A stretch of DNA of 64,000 nt from Mariprofundus erugo. Lineage in GTDB: Bacteria; Pseudomonadota; Zetaproteobacteria; Mariprofundales; Mariprofundaceae. Made by a program: the position numbers and the translations under genes. The DNA is taken from the NCBI RefSeq assembly GCF_005818865.1, contig NZ_VBRY01000001.1, forward strand, positions 186,001-250,000, in the 5' to 3' direction. Numbering within the stretch: position 1 is the stretch's first letter; every line of letters begins with the position of its first letter. Positions 35,894-44,599 of this stretch are shown one piece after another. The notes under the pieces are model-generated. The model was not told where the DNA came from, did no database searches, and saw nothing but the letters and a program-made list of their open reading frames with translations.

Positions 35894-36574
35894 CTATTCA
35901 GGCTTGTCGATTAACTGAAAAGAGCCATCCGGCTTTTCAACAAGGTGGCTGATGCTGGTGTTGGGGAGGTTATAGCGTCCATTCGGCTCAATGCCCTGCA
36001 GGATCTCCATCAGGCGGGAGCCGGCATGATAGTGGCCGACAACCAGTACAGTTTTTCCGGAGTGGGCGAAGCGCTTTTGCAGGCGGTCGACAGCCAGAAA
36101 TGTTTGCAACATGCCATCCGCATAACTGCGACTGTCGTAACTGGTATGCGAGGCGCTGTCGGGAAAAGTGAACCACGGCTGCATCTCTTTATCGAGCGAG
36201 ATGGATTCACCGCGCTGCAGATCAAAGGCGGAGTCCTCGCGCCCCTCTTTTTGCCAGCAGCATTCAGCCAGTTCCGGCCAGATTTCAGCCTTCATTTTGT
36301 GTGCTTTCAGGTATGGCAGAATGGTTTTCAGTACGCGTACCTTGGGGCTGACCACAATGGCATCAAAATGCAGTTTGTTCAGCTTGCCTGTTAATGTTTC
36401 AACCTGCCGGATGCCATTGGGCGAAAGGGTTTGATCGTCTTTCTTTTGATGGCTTTGGGTGATGTTGCCCATGGTTTCGGCATGACGGACAAAATAGATC
36501 TCTGTTTCAGCTGCCACTGCCTGAGCCGTGGCAGCCAGAAACAGTGCCAATGCAATAGCATATCTTATAAACAT
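35894..36574 (-). CDS. Exported histidine phosphatase (phosphoglycerate-mutase-like)
   Basis: A 226-residue branch-1 histidine phosphatase with signal peptide (AIALALFLAATAQAVA). The catalytic phosphohistidine is in IYFVRHAETMGN; VVSPKVRVLKTI supplies the usual arginine region, and the second His is in VLVVGHYHAGSRLME. Periplasmic location is predicted. The substrate is unknown. Its stop lies 14 nt before the Sel1-protein start, so the two are probably co-transcribed. Confidence 0.85.
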   Translation of the reverse strand: MFIRYAIALALFLAATAQAVAAETEIYFVRHAETMGNITQSHQKKDDQTLSPNGIRQVETLTGKLNKLHFDAIVVSPKVRVLKTILPYLKAHKMKAEIWPELAECCWQKEGREDSAFDLQRGESISLDKEMQPWFTFPDSASHTSYDSRSYADGMLQTFLAVDRLQKRFAHSGKTVLVVGHYHAGSRLMEILQGIEPNGRYNLPNTSISHLVEKPDGSFQLIDKPE

Positions 36575-36650
36575 GAGAGCCTCCGGTCAGATTTTGCGAT
36601 GATAGCCGGGAACAATATTCGTATCACGTGGGGAAGGCAAAGATGGCGCT

Positions 36651-37037
36651 TTATTTTTCCGCCTGTTTTGTCGCAATCAGCGGTTGTGAGGAGAAGATGG
36701 CGAGCCAGACCGTAGCCTCTTGCGGGCTTGTCCAGGCAACCCTGTGGCGCTTTCCGGCCGGGATAAGCAGGTAGTCCCCGGGTTTCAGCTCTTGCAGTGA
36801 CTCGTCACATGCAAAGGCGATGGCAGCAGCACCGGAGAGCAGCAGTACCCATTCATCTTCATCCTGATCATACCAGAAGCCATCCGGAGAGCACTGACCA
36901 TGTGAAACGATGCGCTCAATACGCATCCCGTCATGACTGGCCAGTATTTCGATCAGCTCCTGATCTGTGGCATGGCCGGATGGTGCAAATATATGGCCTG
37001 TCTCATGGCGGGCATCAGCCGCTATCGAATGCGGCAT
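36651..37037 (-). CDS. Small cupin-domain protein
   Basis: A 128-residue single-domain cupin; ATG 37037 is favoured because GGAG lies six bases before it. The cupin core reads FWYDQDEDEWVLLLSGAAAIAF and LKPGDYLLIPAGKRHRVAW, giving the two metal-binding motifs (an EWV-type Glu and a KRHRV His, with part of motif 1 histidines replaced by Tyr-Asp-Gln-Asp). It resembles DUF985/ChrR-free small cupins of unknown role. It sits downstream of polA with a 95-nt gap. Confidence 0.82.
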   Translation of the reverse strand: MPHSIAADARHETGHIFAPSGHATDQELIEILASHDGMRIERIVSHGQCSPDGFWYDQDEDEWVLLLSGAAAIAFACDESLQELKPGDYLLIPAGKRHRVAWTSPQEATVWLAIFSSQPLIATKQAEK

Positions 37038-37132
37038 GACGTACTCCGGATTTTCTGCTCCCAAACGGTCGGCACTTTTTCAGTTTGCCGGAGTGGCAGC
37101 CGCATCGTCAGTGCTCCCTGTGCGCAGGGTGT

Positions 37133-39889
37133 TTACAGGCCATGGGCTTCATACCAGTTGGAACCCGATCCGATCTCCACTGTCAGCGGTACCCGCAGGG
37201 TGGCGGCCTCTTCCATCGTCTGTTTCATCATGGCCGACACGCTATCCGCCAGATGGGTCGGTGCTTCGACAATCAGCTCATCATGTACCTGCAGAATGAT
37301 GGCGGCCTGTGGTAGTTGCTGTTGCAGCTGGTGGTGCAGGTTGATCATGGCCACCTTGATGATGTCGGCAGCCGAGCCTTGCAGTGGTGCGTTGATGGCC
37401 GTGCGTTCGGCATAGGCCCTGCGCATACCATTGCTGCTGTTGATTTCATCCACATAGACCCGGTGCCCGAGCAGTGTTTCGACAAATCCCTGCTGGCGTG
37501 CGCGTACCAGCGTCTCGTCCATGAAGCCGCGTACGGACGGGTAACGCTCAAAATAAGTGTCGATAAAGGCCTGCGCCTCTCCGCGTGCAATATGCAGTTG
37601 TTTGGCCAGTCCGAAGGCGCTCATGCCGTAAAGAATGCCGAAATTGATTGCTTTGGCACGCCGGCGCATTTCACCACTGACGGCATCAAGCCGGATGCCA
37701 TTGACGGCGGCAGCGGTGGTGGCGTGGATGTCTTCATGATTGGCAAATGCCTGACACAGTGCGCCATCGCCTGAGAAATGAGCCATCAGCCGCAGTTCAA
37801 TTTGTGAGTAGTCGGCTGAAATCAGTGTGTGGCCCGGTGCAGCAATAAAGGCTTTGCGAATCTCGCGCCCCTCATCGCTGCGAATAGGGATATTCTGCAG
37901 ATTGGGTTCGGATGAGGAGAGGCGCCCGGTTGATGTAATCGCCTGGTTGAAGGAGGTATGAACGCGCCCGGTGACAGGGTGGATCAGTTTTTGCAGGGCA
38001 TCGGTATAGGTCGATTTCAGCTTGCTGAGCTGGCGAACCAGCAGAATCAGGCGTGGTACCTCATGTTCATCGGCCAGCTCTTCCAGCACCTCCTGACCGG
38101 TTGCCCACTGGCCTGATTTGGTTTTCTTGCCACCGGCAATGCCCAGTGTTTCAAACAGCAGGGTGCCGAGCTGTTTGGGGGACTGAATATTAAATGTTTC
38201 TCCGGCAGCAGCATGAATTTGTGCTTCAAGCTCATTGATTCTGCGTCCGAAACGGCCGGAAAGCTGCGCCAGCATGGCGGCATCCACCTGCGCACCTTTC
38301 CACTCCATATCGGCCAGCACGGTCGACAGTGGCAGCTCGATATCATTGTGGCGTGCCAGCCGATCGATAAGTTGTGCGCTTAAATGGCGGGTCAGACGCA
38401 GTGCAATCTCTGCATCCTCGCAGGCATAGGGGGTGGCTATGTCGATGGCGACCTGATCGAAACCGATCTGTTTTGCCCCTTTACCGGCAACCTCTTCATA
38501 GCTGATGCAGTGATGATGGAGCTGTTCTTCCGCGACCGTATCCAGTTTGGGCGGGTATTTGCCGGGGTAGAGGCAATAGGCCAGCAGCATCGAGTCGGCC
38601 GTAATGCCCGCAAGACGGATGCCTGCCCGGCGCAGGACCTGCACATCATATTTGAGATTATGGCCGCATTTCAGACGGAGAGGGTCCTCCAGCAGTGGCC
38701 GGAGTGCATCCAGTACCAGCTGTTTCGGCAGCTGTTTCGGTGCCGCTGTTAACAGGTCGCTGCTGCGGTGGCCAACCGGTACATACCATGCTTCACCGCT
38801 TCTGGTGGCAAAGGAGAGGCCGACGAGATCTGCATCGTGCGTGTGCAGCGATGTTGTTTCGGTATCCACCGCAATCAGTTCAGCCTGGTTCAGGGTGGCG
38901 ATCAGTGCCTGCAGCTTCTCCTCGTCATCGACCAGGTGGTCGATGCGCGGGTTGTTTGCCGGCACCGCTTCCATAGCAACGACTGCGGACGATTCATCGG
39001 CAGGGGCAGCTGTTTCCTCATCCGGTACCGTCGCTGCTGTCGGTCCCGGTTCTGACAGCATTCGACGAAATTCCAGTCGTCTGAACAATGTGGCAAGTTG
39101 TTCCTGATCCGCTTCCCTGACGGCGAGATCATCCAGCTCCACGGCAAGCGGAACCTGCTCATCCAGTGCCACCAGCCGGTAGGCGAGTCGGGCCTTGTCA
39201 GCAAATTCGATCAGGTTTTCACGACGTTTCTTTTGCGTGATTTCACCGGCACGCATGAGCACACTCTCAAGGTCACCATAGATTTCCAGCAGCTGAACGG
39301 CTGTTTTCGGGCCGATACCCGGGATGCCGGGAATGTTGTCGGCCGTGTCACCGGTCAGTGCCAGCAGATCGTGAATGCGATCCGGACCGACGCCCCAGCG
39401 CTCCTTCACCTCTTCAGGGCCATAATCCTTACGCTTCATGGTATCGAGCATCCACGTGCGTGCCCCGACAAGCTGCATCAGGTCCTTGTCGGTAGAGACA
39501 ATGGTGACATCCCATCCTCTTTTTTCAGCCTGTCGCGCCAGTGTGGCGATCACATCATCCGCTTCGAAATCATCCATGCAGATACGATTGAGACGGTAGG
39601 CATCGGTCACTTCAAAAATGGCCGGCCACTGCGCTGCCAGATCTTCCGGCATGGGCGGGCGATGGGCCTTGTAGTCCGGGTAGATCCGGTTGCGGAACGT
39701 TCCGCCTTTCGGATCAAAGGCAACGGCTACATGGGTCGGGGTGAGCTCCTTGAGAATGCTGCGAAGCATCTGCACGTAGCCGAAAACAGCATTGGTCGGT
39801 TCACCCTTTGAGTTGGTGAGGTTGTGGCGGACGGCGTGAAAGGCCCTGAATACATAGTTCGGGCCATCAATCAGGACAAGATGGGGCAT
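37133..39889 (-). CDS. polA: DNA polymerase I
   Basis: Removes RNA primers and fills gaps in replication and repair. The start is ATG 39889 (MPHLVLIDGPNYVFRAFHAV); the open frame continues upstream without family similarity. The 918-residue protein has the 5'-3' exonuclease (GDTADNIPGIPGIGPKTAVQLL), an intact 3'-5' proofreading domain (LIAVDTETTSLHTHDADLVG), and the polymerase domain with motif A DYSQIELRLMAHFSGD, motif B RRRAKAINFGILYGMSAFG and motif C VHDELIVE. No clear ribosome-binding site precedes the start. Confidence 0.97.
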   Translation of the reverse strand: MPHLVLIDGPNYVFRAFHAVRHNLTNSKGEPTNAVFGYVQMLRSILKELTPTHVAVAFDPKGGTFRNRIYPDYKAHRPPMPEDLAAQWPAIFEVTDAYRLNRICMDDFEADDVIATLARQAEKRGWDVTIVSTDKDLMQLVGARTWMLDTMKRKDYGPEEVKERWGVGPDRIHDLLALTGDTADNIPGIPGIGPKTAVQLLEIYGDLESVLMRAGEITQKKRRENLIEFADKARLAYRLVALDEQVPLAVELDDLAVREADQEQLATLFRRLEFRRMLSEPGPTAATVPDEETAAPADESSAVVAMEAVPANNPRIDHLVDDEEKLQALIATLNQAELIAVDTETTSLHTHDADLVGLSFATRSGEAWYVPVGHRSSDLLTAAPKQLPKQLVLDALRPLLEDPLRLKCGHNLKYDVQVLRRAGIRLAGITADSMLLAYCLYPGKYPPKLDTVAEEQLHHHCISYEEVAGKGAKQIGFDQVAIDIATPYACEDAEIALRLTRHLSAQLIDRLARHNDIELPLSTVLADMEWKGAQVDAAMLAQLSGRFGRRINELEAQIHAAAGETFNIQSPKQLGTLLFETLGIAGGKKTKSGQWATGQEVLEELADEHEVPRLILLVRQLSKLKSTYTDALQKLIHPVTGRVHTSFNQAITSTGRLSSSEPNLQNIPIRSDEGREIRKAFIAAPGHTLISADYSQIELRLMAHFSGDGALCQAFANHEDIHATTAAAVNGIRLDAVSGEMRRRAKAINFGILYGMSAFGLAKQLHIARGEAQAFIDTYFERYPSVRGFMDETLVRARQQGFVETLLGHRVYVDEINSSNGMRRAYAERTAINAPLQGSAADIIKVAMINLHHQLQQQLPQAAIILQVHDELIVEAPTHLADSVSAMMKQTMEEAATLRVPLTVEIGSGSNWYEAHGL

Positions 39890-40227
39890 CGGCGCAGCAT
39901 GCCTGATTCCATCGTATTTGCACAGAAGATCGCGGGTGCAGGTTGGCAATTTTGAAAAGATCACTATGATCGCTTCCCTGATCGCTGCACAGCTGCAGCC
40001 CCTGATGCTTTGTGCAGCGTTGAAATGGTACTGATATCCTTTTATTTTCAATGGATTCGGCAGTTCGTACATGGCGCTCGGGCAATTCGGCCTGATTGGC
40101 CGGAAAGTTGTCATCGTATGTGTATAAGGGGTGATCACCGCATGCTTTAAAGCGTGATCCGGTTAGTTTTTGTGCCGGTCCAGGGTTATCCGGCAGGAAT
40201 ACCAGGTGTGTAAAAGAGGGAGTTTTC
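39890..40227. other. Gene-free gap between divergent polA and SEC-C gene
   Basis: The 338 bp between two divergent genes should hold both promoters. The only structure seen is a short imperfect hairpin, GGTGATCACCGCATGC with AAAGCGTGATCC (about 40130-40160). No RNA gene or mobile element is recognised. Confidence 0.5.
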
Positions 40228-40935
40228 GTGAGTCACAAAGTTCAGCGCAATGAGCCGTGTCCATGCGGTAGTGGCAAGAAGTATAAGAAATGCTGTATGG
40301 AGCAGGTTCGCCAACAGGAAGCGGCGCGGGCCGATCGGCGCGAGGGTATCCAGAAGGCACTGATGTGGATCAGCAGCCACTACCGGAGTCAGATTGACCA
40401 GTGGGTGGAAGAAGAGTGGCTGGGCCATATTAATGCGGCAGAACGTCAGGGTATTGCCCAGGCGGATCCGAAAATTCGCGGTATTCATGATGTGAATCTG
40501 CTTGAGCAGCTGGTTGCCGAGGGGCGCTTTGCCGGTCTTGAGGGTGAAAATCGTCCGTTGCAGCTGATTCTCTCTGCTGCCGACCTTCAGCTTGATGCCG
40601 GTCAGCGTGACTACATTGAACAGCTGCAGCGGCGTCCATTGCGGCTGTATCGTGTGACAGCCTGCCAGGTCAGTGAAAACTTTACGGTGGAAGATTGCAT
40701 CACTGCCGAGCCGTATCGTGTTGAGGATCGCTGGGCCAGCCGTATGTTCGACCCGGGTGATGTGGTAGGTCTGCGTATGATGCAGACCGAAGGTGGTTGG
40801 GAAACATCCGGTGCCATTTATCATATTCCCGAGCCTTATGTGGCAGAGCTGCAACCTCAGCTTGAAGCTGCCGGCGACAAATATAGCGCAATCCTGACCA
40901 ATTACTGGCTGCAGCTGGTGGCTCGTCACGTTTGA
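40228..40935 (+). CDS. SEC-C zinc-finger protein (YchJ-like)
   Basis: A 235-residue protein starting at GTG 40228 after AGAGGGAG. The N-terminus is a SEC-C motif, VQRNEPCPCGSGKKYKKCCM, the zinc-binding element also found at the end of SecA. The rest is an alpha/beta region I cannot assign (LLEQLVAEGRFAGLEGENRPL, LYRVTACQVSENFTVED). A role in protein export or ribosome contact is often suggested for SEC-C proteins, without proof here. Followed by a TPR-sulfotransferase after 36 nt. Confidence 0.85.
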   Translation: MSHKVQRNEPCPCGSGKKYKKCCMEQVRQQEAARADRREGIQKALMWISSHYRSQIDQWVEEEWLGHINAAERQGIAQADPKIRGIHDVNLLEQLVAEGRFAGLEGENRPLQLILSAADLQLDAGQRDYIEQLQRRPLRLYRVTACQVSENFTVEDCITAEPYRVEDRWASRMFDPGDVVGLRMMQTEGGWETSGAIYHIPEPYVAELQPQLEAAGDKYSAILTNYWLQLVARHV

Positions 40936-40971
40936 TGCACAAACTCTGCAACAAATCTGGAGGAAGGTTGA

Positions 40972-42618
40972 ATGGCGGTAGTCACACCCATAGCCGATAA
41001 GAAAGAACAGAAGCTTCATGAGATGGTCGAGCAAGCGACCCGGGCCTTTGCCGAGGGACAGTTCGACGTCTGTGAGCGGCTCTGTGTCGATATTGAAGCA
41101 CTGCAGCCGGGCCATCCCGATGTGGCCAATATTCTGGCCATTGTCAGTGCTCAATCGGGTCAGCTGGTGTATGCCGAGCAGTTGTTCGTCAAGGCGATCA
41201 ATGCAGCTCCGCAAAGAGCCGATCTGCATGCCAACCTGGCCCGTCTGTATCTGAGACAGCGGTTGTATAGCGATGCACTCGAGCGTTTTAACAGTGCACT
41301 GGCGCTGAACCCTCAGGCCGTTCTGGATGTGCAACTTGGATATTGTGCTGCGCTGAGCGGTCTGGGTGATCATGACAGGGCATTGTCGCTGCTGCAGGAG
41401 CTGCAGGCGCAGTATGCGGATGATCTGAATGTGGTCATGGCCCGCTATAGCGCATTGCATCAGGCTCAACGTCTGGATGAGGCGAAATCCTGTCTGGAGC
41501 ATGTCATAGCAGCTGCTCCCGGTTATTTTGATGCACGTATCCAGATGGCTCAATTACTGCTGCAACAGGGCGCAGGCAGTTCGGCAGAGTCCGTGCTGCG
41601 AGAGGCGCTGTCACTCAACCCGGGTGATATCCGGGCATGGGCCATGCTGGCCGGCCTGAAGACATTTACCTGTGATGATGATGCCGACAAGCTGGCGATA
41701 GAGGCACTGTATAACCAGTGTCCTGAAGATGCGCCTGAGCGAATTCCACTCTGCTTTGCACTTGGCAAGGCGAATGAGGAGCTGCAGCAGTTTGAGAAAG
41801 CCTTTGCCTTTACCCGGGAGGGCAATGCCCTGAGGCAGCGTATGTCCGGCTATCATGCGGATGCCGAGATTGCCCATCTCCAGGCGGTGACGGCGTTTTA
41901 TACGCCGGAGGTATTGGGCGGCAGCAGCGGGCTGGAAGATCAGCGGCCGCTATTTATTGTCGGCCTTCCCCATTGTGGCAGTACACTGGTTGAGCAAATC
42001 CTCGCCGTTCACCCGGATGCAGGTGGATCGGGTGCAGCGAATGGCTTTGAACAGTCCATGTTTGAGCAGAGACCGCCCAATCAGCGACTGACATTCGAGG
42101 ATATCGCCACTTTTTCATCGCAGCAGTGGCAGGAGGTCGGCCACTCTTACCTTGCAAAGCTTGATGCAGGTGATGCAGTACGGGTGGTGGATAACACACT
42201 GGCAAATTTCCGCCTTGTTGGTGCCATCCATTGCGCGCTGCCGCATGCACGTATGATTCATGTGCGTCGTCAGCCGCTGGATCATTGTCTGTCGATCTAC
42301 AAGCATAATCTCGAGGCGGGGCAACTGGATTTTGCCTGCGATCTTGAGCAGTTGGGGCATTACTATCGCCACTATCAGCAGGTGATGCAGCACTGGCGTG
42401 AGGTGTTGCCCGCCGGTGTGATGTATGAAGTTGATTATGAGAAGCTGCTGGCTGCACCCGAAGATGAGGCGCGCAAGCTTCTTGCCGCCTGTGGTCTGGA
42501 GTGGAGTGATGCGGTATTGCCGGTGATTCGCGCAATCCGTGCTGATGCGGTCGTGTCAGCGGCCCAGTATGCAACGCAGTTGCAGCCACTGGCGGCGATT
42601 CTCGCAGCAGCTGCCTGA
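40972..42618 (+). CDS. TPR-repeat sulfotransferase
   Basis: A 548-residue fusion. Residues about 15-290 are tetratricopeptide repeats (AERLFVKAINAAPQRADLHANLARLYLRQ-like units). Residues about 320-545 are a PAPS-dependent sulfotransferase: the 5'-phosphosulfate loop reads PLFIVGLPHCGSTLVEQIL, and the 3'-phosphate loop is near HARMIHVRRQPLDHCLSIY. The loop usually reads GxPRSGTT; here His and Cys replace the Arg-Ser pair, which could lower activity or change substrate. TPR-sulfotransferases occur next to polysaccharide genes; the acceptor is unknown. GGAGGAAGG precedes the ATG. Confidence 0.88.
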   Translation: MAVVTPIADKKEQKLHEMVEQATRAFAEGQFDVCERLCVDIEALQPGHPDVANILAIVSAQSGQLVYAEQLFVKAINAAPQRADLHANLARLYLRQRLYSDALERFNSALALNPQAVLDVQLGYCAALSGLGDHDRALSLLQELQAQYADDLNVVMARYSALHQAQRLDEAKSCLEHVIAAAPGYFDARIQMAQLLLQQGAGSSAESVLREALSLNPGDIRAWAMLAGLKTFTCDDDADKLAIEALYNQCPEDAPERIPLCFALGKANEELQQFEKAFAFTREGNALRQRMSGYHADAEIAHLQAVTAFYTPEVLGGSSGLEDQRPLFIVGLPHCGSTLVEQILAVHPDAGGSGAANGFEQSMFEQRPPNQRLTFEDIATFSSQQWQEVGHSYLAKLDAGDAVRVVDNTLANFRLVGAIHCALPHARMIHVRRQPLDHCLSIYKHNLEAGQLDFACDLEQLGHYYRHYQQVMQHWREVLPAGVMYEVDYEKLLAAPEDEARKLLAACGLEWSDAVLPVIRAIRADAVVSAAQYATQLQPLAAILAAAA

Positions 42619-42632
42619 TCAGCTCTGATGAC

Positions 42633-42688
42633 GGGTCTTTATTCGCGCTGTGACAGTCACGCTTCTGTTCAGCCGCGAATAAAGACCC
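42633..42688. repeat. 15-bp perfect inverted repeat between convergent genes
   Basis: GGGTCTTTATTCGCG (42633-42647) is the exact reverse complement of CGCGAATAAAGACCC (42674-42688), separated by 26 nt. The right arm encodes the last residues of YaaA (VFIRG on the minus strand), so the left arm is an inverted copy of the yaaA end. It may be a bidirectional transcript end, though no T-run is present. Confidence 0.75.
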
Positions 42689-43436
42689 AGTTGTCCTCGG
42701 TGCTCATGGTTTCCGAAAAACGGTAATCTGCCAGATCAAATGTCTTGATCTCCTCCGGTTGATTTAGCCGGTTCTGAATGATAAAGCGGCTCATCAGCCC
42801 GCGTGCTTTCTTGGCATTGAAGCTGATGATTTTGTATGTGCCGTTCCTGTTCTCCCTGAAAACAGGTGTGACGATACGTCCCTGAATGGCCTTCGGCTGA
42901 ACGGTCCTGAAGTACTCTTCCGATGCCAGGTTGATCAGTACCCGTTCCGCTTGCATATCAAGCGCTCTGTTCAATGTGTCGCTGATAATGCCCTTCCAGA
43001 AGCTGTAAAGATCGCTACCTCTGTGATTGGCCAGCCTGGTCCCCATCTCCAGTCGATAGGGTTGTATCAGGTCGAGCGGCCGCAATACCCCGTACAGCCC
43101 TGAGAGAATACGCAGGTGTTGCTGGGCAAACTCAAGCTCTTCCCGGCTGAAGCTGTCGGCATCCATACCCTGATAGACGTCGCCGCGAAAACTGAAAATG
43201 GCTTCGCGGGCATTGTCAGTGGTAAATGGTGTATGCCATTGCTGAAAGCGCTGCATGTTCAGGCTGGCCAGCGGCATGGATAGCTTCATCAGTTCCGAGA
43301 GTGCGAAGCTGTCGAGCTGGCGCGCGATGGTGATCAGCGTCGACGCATGCGGCAGCAGCTCAGGCATGGTGGCGAATGCGGTAGTCGCTGCAGTGGCCGT
43401 ATCCAGTTTTTTTGCAGGGGAAATGAGTATCAACAT
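42669..43436 (-). CDS. yaaA: Peroxide stress protein YaaA (DUF328)
   Basis: YaaA lowers free iron and so limits Fenton damage during peroxide stress. The 255-residue protein is full length: MLILISPAKKLDTATA, FALSELMKLSMPLASLN, REAIFSFRGDVYQGMDADSF, LRILSGLYGVLRPLDLIQPYRLEMGTR split over adjacent strands, LINLASEEYF and FNAKKARGLMSRFI. It is divergent from ribD with a gap of about 50 nt. Confidence 0.95.
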   Translation of the reverse strand: MLILISPAKKLDTATAATTAFATMPELLPHASTLITIARQLDSFALSELMKLSMPLASLNMQRFQQWHTPFTTDNAREAIFSFRGDVYQGMDADSFSREELEFAQQHLRILSGLYGVLRPLDLIQPYRLEMGTRLANHRGSDLYSFWKGIISDTLNRALDMQAERVLINLASEEYFRTVQPKAIQGRIVTPVFRENRNGTYKIISFNAKKARGLMSRFIIQNRLNQPEEIKTFDLADYRFSETMSTEDNWVFIRG

Positions 43437-43489
43437 GGTCCCTTATGCTATGGCTTGATTTACAGAAAGGAAGGCGCCATCCTGATGGA

Positions 43490-44587
43490 ATGATGGCGGA
43501 AGAGATCTCTGGATATGGCGAAACACTGATGCGGCAGGCAATCGGCCTGGCTGCAAAAGGGACGGGTACGACCCACCCCAACCCGCGGGTCGGGGCGCTG
43601 GTGGTCAATCATGGTGCTGTGGTCGGGACCGGCTGGCATCAGCGGGCGGGTGGTCCGCATGCCGAGGTGGTTGCACTGCAGGAGGCGGGTGACAGAGCCC
43701 GGGACGGCGTGCTTTATGTGACGCTGGAACCATGTGCTGCACACGGGCGCACACCGGCATGTACCGATGCGATTCAGCGCGCCGGAATTCGTCATGTCGT
43801 CTATGCATCGTCTGATCCGAATCCGAAAATGGCCGGCGGCCATCGTGTTCTGGAAGCAGCAGGTATCACAGTGACGGCGGGTGTATTAAAGGCGGAGGCC
43901 GATGCACTCAATACCGCATTTTTTCACTATGTACGTACGGGGCGTCCATATGTGATTGCCAAGGCCGCGATTTCACTCGATGGCAGGCTGGCAACGCGTA
44001 CCCATCATTCACAGTGGATCAGTGGTGAGGCTTCACGCCTGCATGCACATCATTTGCGGGCTGCATGCGATGCCGTGCTGGTGGGGGCAGGCACATTGCG
44101 GCGTGACAACCCGTCGCTGACGGTGCGGGATGTGCCTGTGGTCGGCGATACCCCGTTGCGTGTTGTGATTGCGCTGCAGACGCCATCATTTTTTGCCGAC
44201 TGCAAGTTGCTTGCCGGTGATGCTCCGACACGTTTTTATGTGCGCAGCGTGAACCAGCATACGGATGCCTGGCGTCAGGCCGGGGTTGATGTGGTGCAGG
44301 TGACAAGTCTTGCCGAAACGCTGTCGCATCTGGCTGAGGATGGCCGCCTGCAGTTGTTGCTGGAGGGGGGCGGGGATCTGCATGCCTCGTTTTTTGAGGC
44401 AGGCTACAGTAGTGAGCTGGTGCTTTATCAGGCTCCGATGCTCATTGGTGGTCGCGATGCTGTCAGCTTGTGGCCGGGGATGGGCGCTGAAACGATAGCC
44501 GGTGCGCTGTATCTGGATGATATCGAGCGCCAGATGCTGGGCGTGGACCAGCTGATTCGCGGCAGGATCGTTTACCCGGACGGTTGA
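43490..44587 (+). CDS. ribD: Riboflavin biosynthesis deaminase/reductase
   Basis: Bifunctional enzyme for the second and third steps of riboflavin synthesis. The N-terminal deaminase shows the zinc site HAEVVAL and TLEPCAAHGRTPACTDA; the C-terminal reductase shows AAISLDGRLATRTHHSQWISG, DAVLVGAGTLRRDNPSLTVR and LLLEGGGDLHASF. The start is probably ATG 43490 or 43493; the frame is open further upstream without family similarity. About 365 residues. Neither ribE nor ribBA follows; comEC does. Confidence 0.95.
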   Translation: MMAEEISGYGETLMRQAIGLAAKGTGTTHPNPRVGALVVNHGAVVGTGWHQRAGGPHAEVVALQEAGDRARDGVLYVTLEPCAAHGRTPACTDAIQRAGIRHVVYASSDPNPKMAGGHRVLEAAGITVTAGVLKAEADALNTAFFHYVRTGRPYVIAKAAISLDGRLATRTHHSQWISGEASRLHAHHLRAACDAVLVGAGTLRRDNPSLTVRDVPVVGDTPLRVVIALQTPSFFADCKLLAGDAPTRFYVRSVNQHTDAWRQAGVDVVQVTSLAETLSHLAEDGRLQLLLEGGGDLHASFFEAGYSSELVLYQAPMLIGGRDAVSLWPGMGAETIAGALYLDDIERQMLGVDQLIRGRIVYPDG

Positions 44588-44599
44588 GCCGTTGATCTG

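Noticed and set aside
40186-41553. 455-codon minus-strand frame opposite the SEC-C and TPR genes
   Set aside because: Spans two convincing plus-strand genes and a gap; composition typical of antisense frames.
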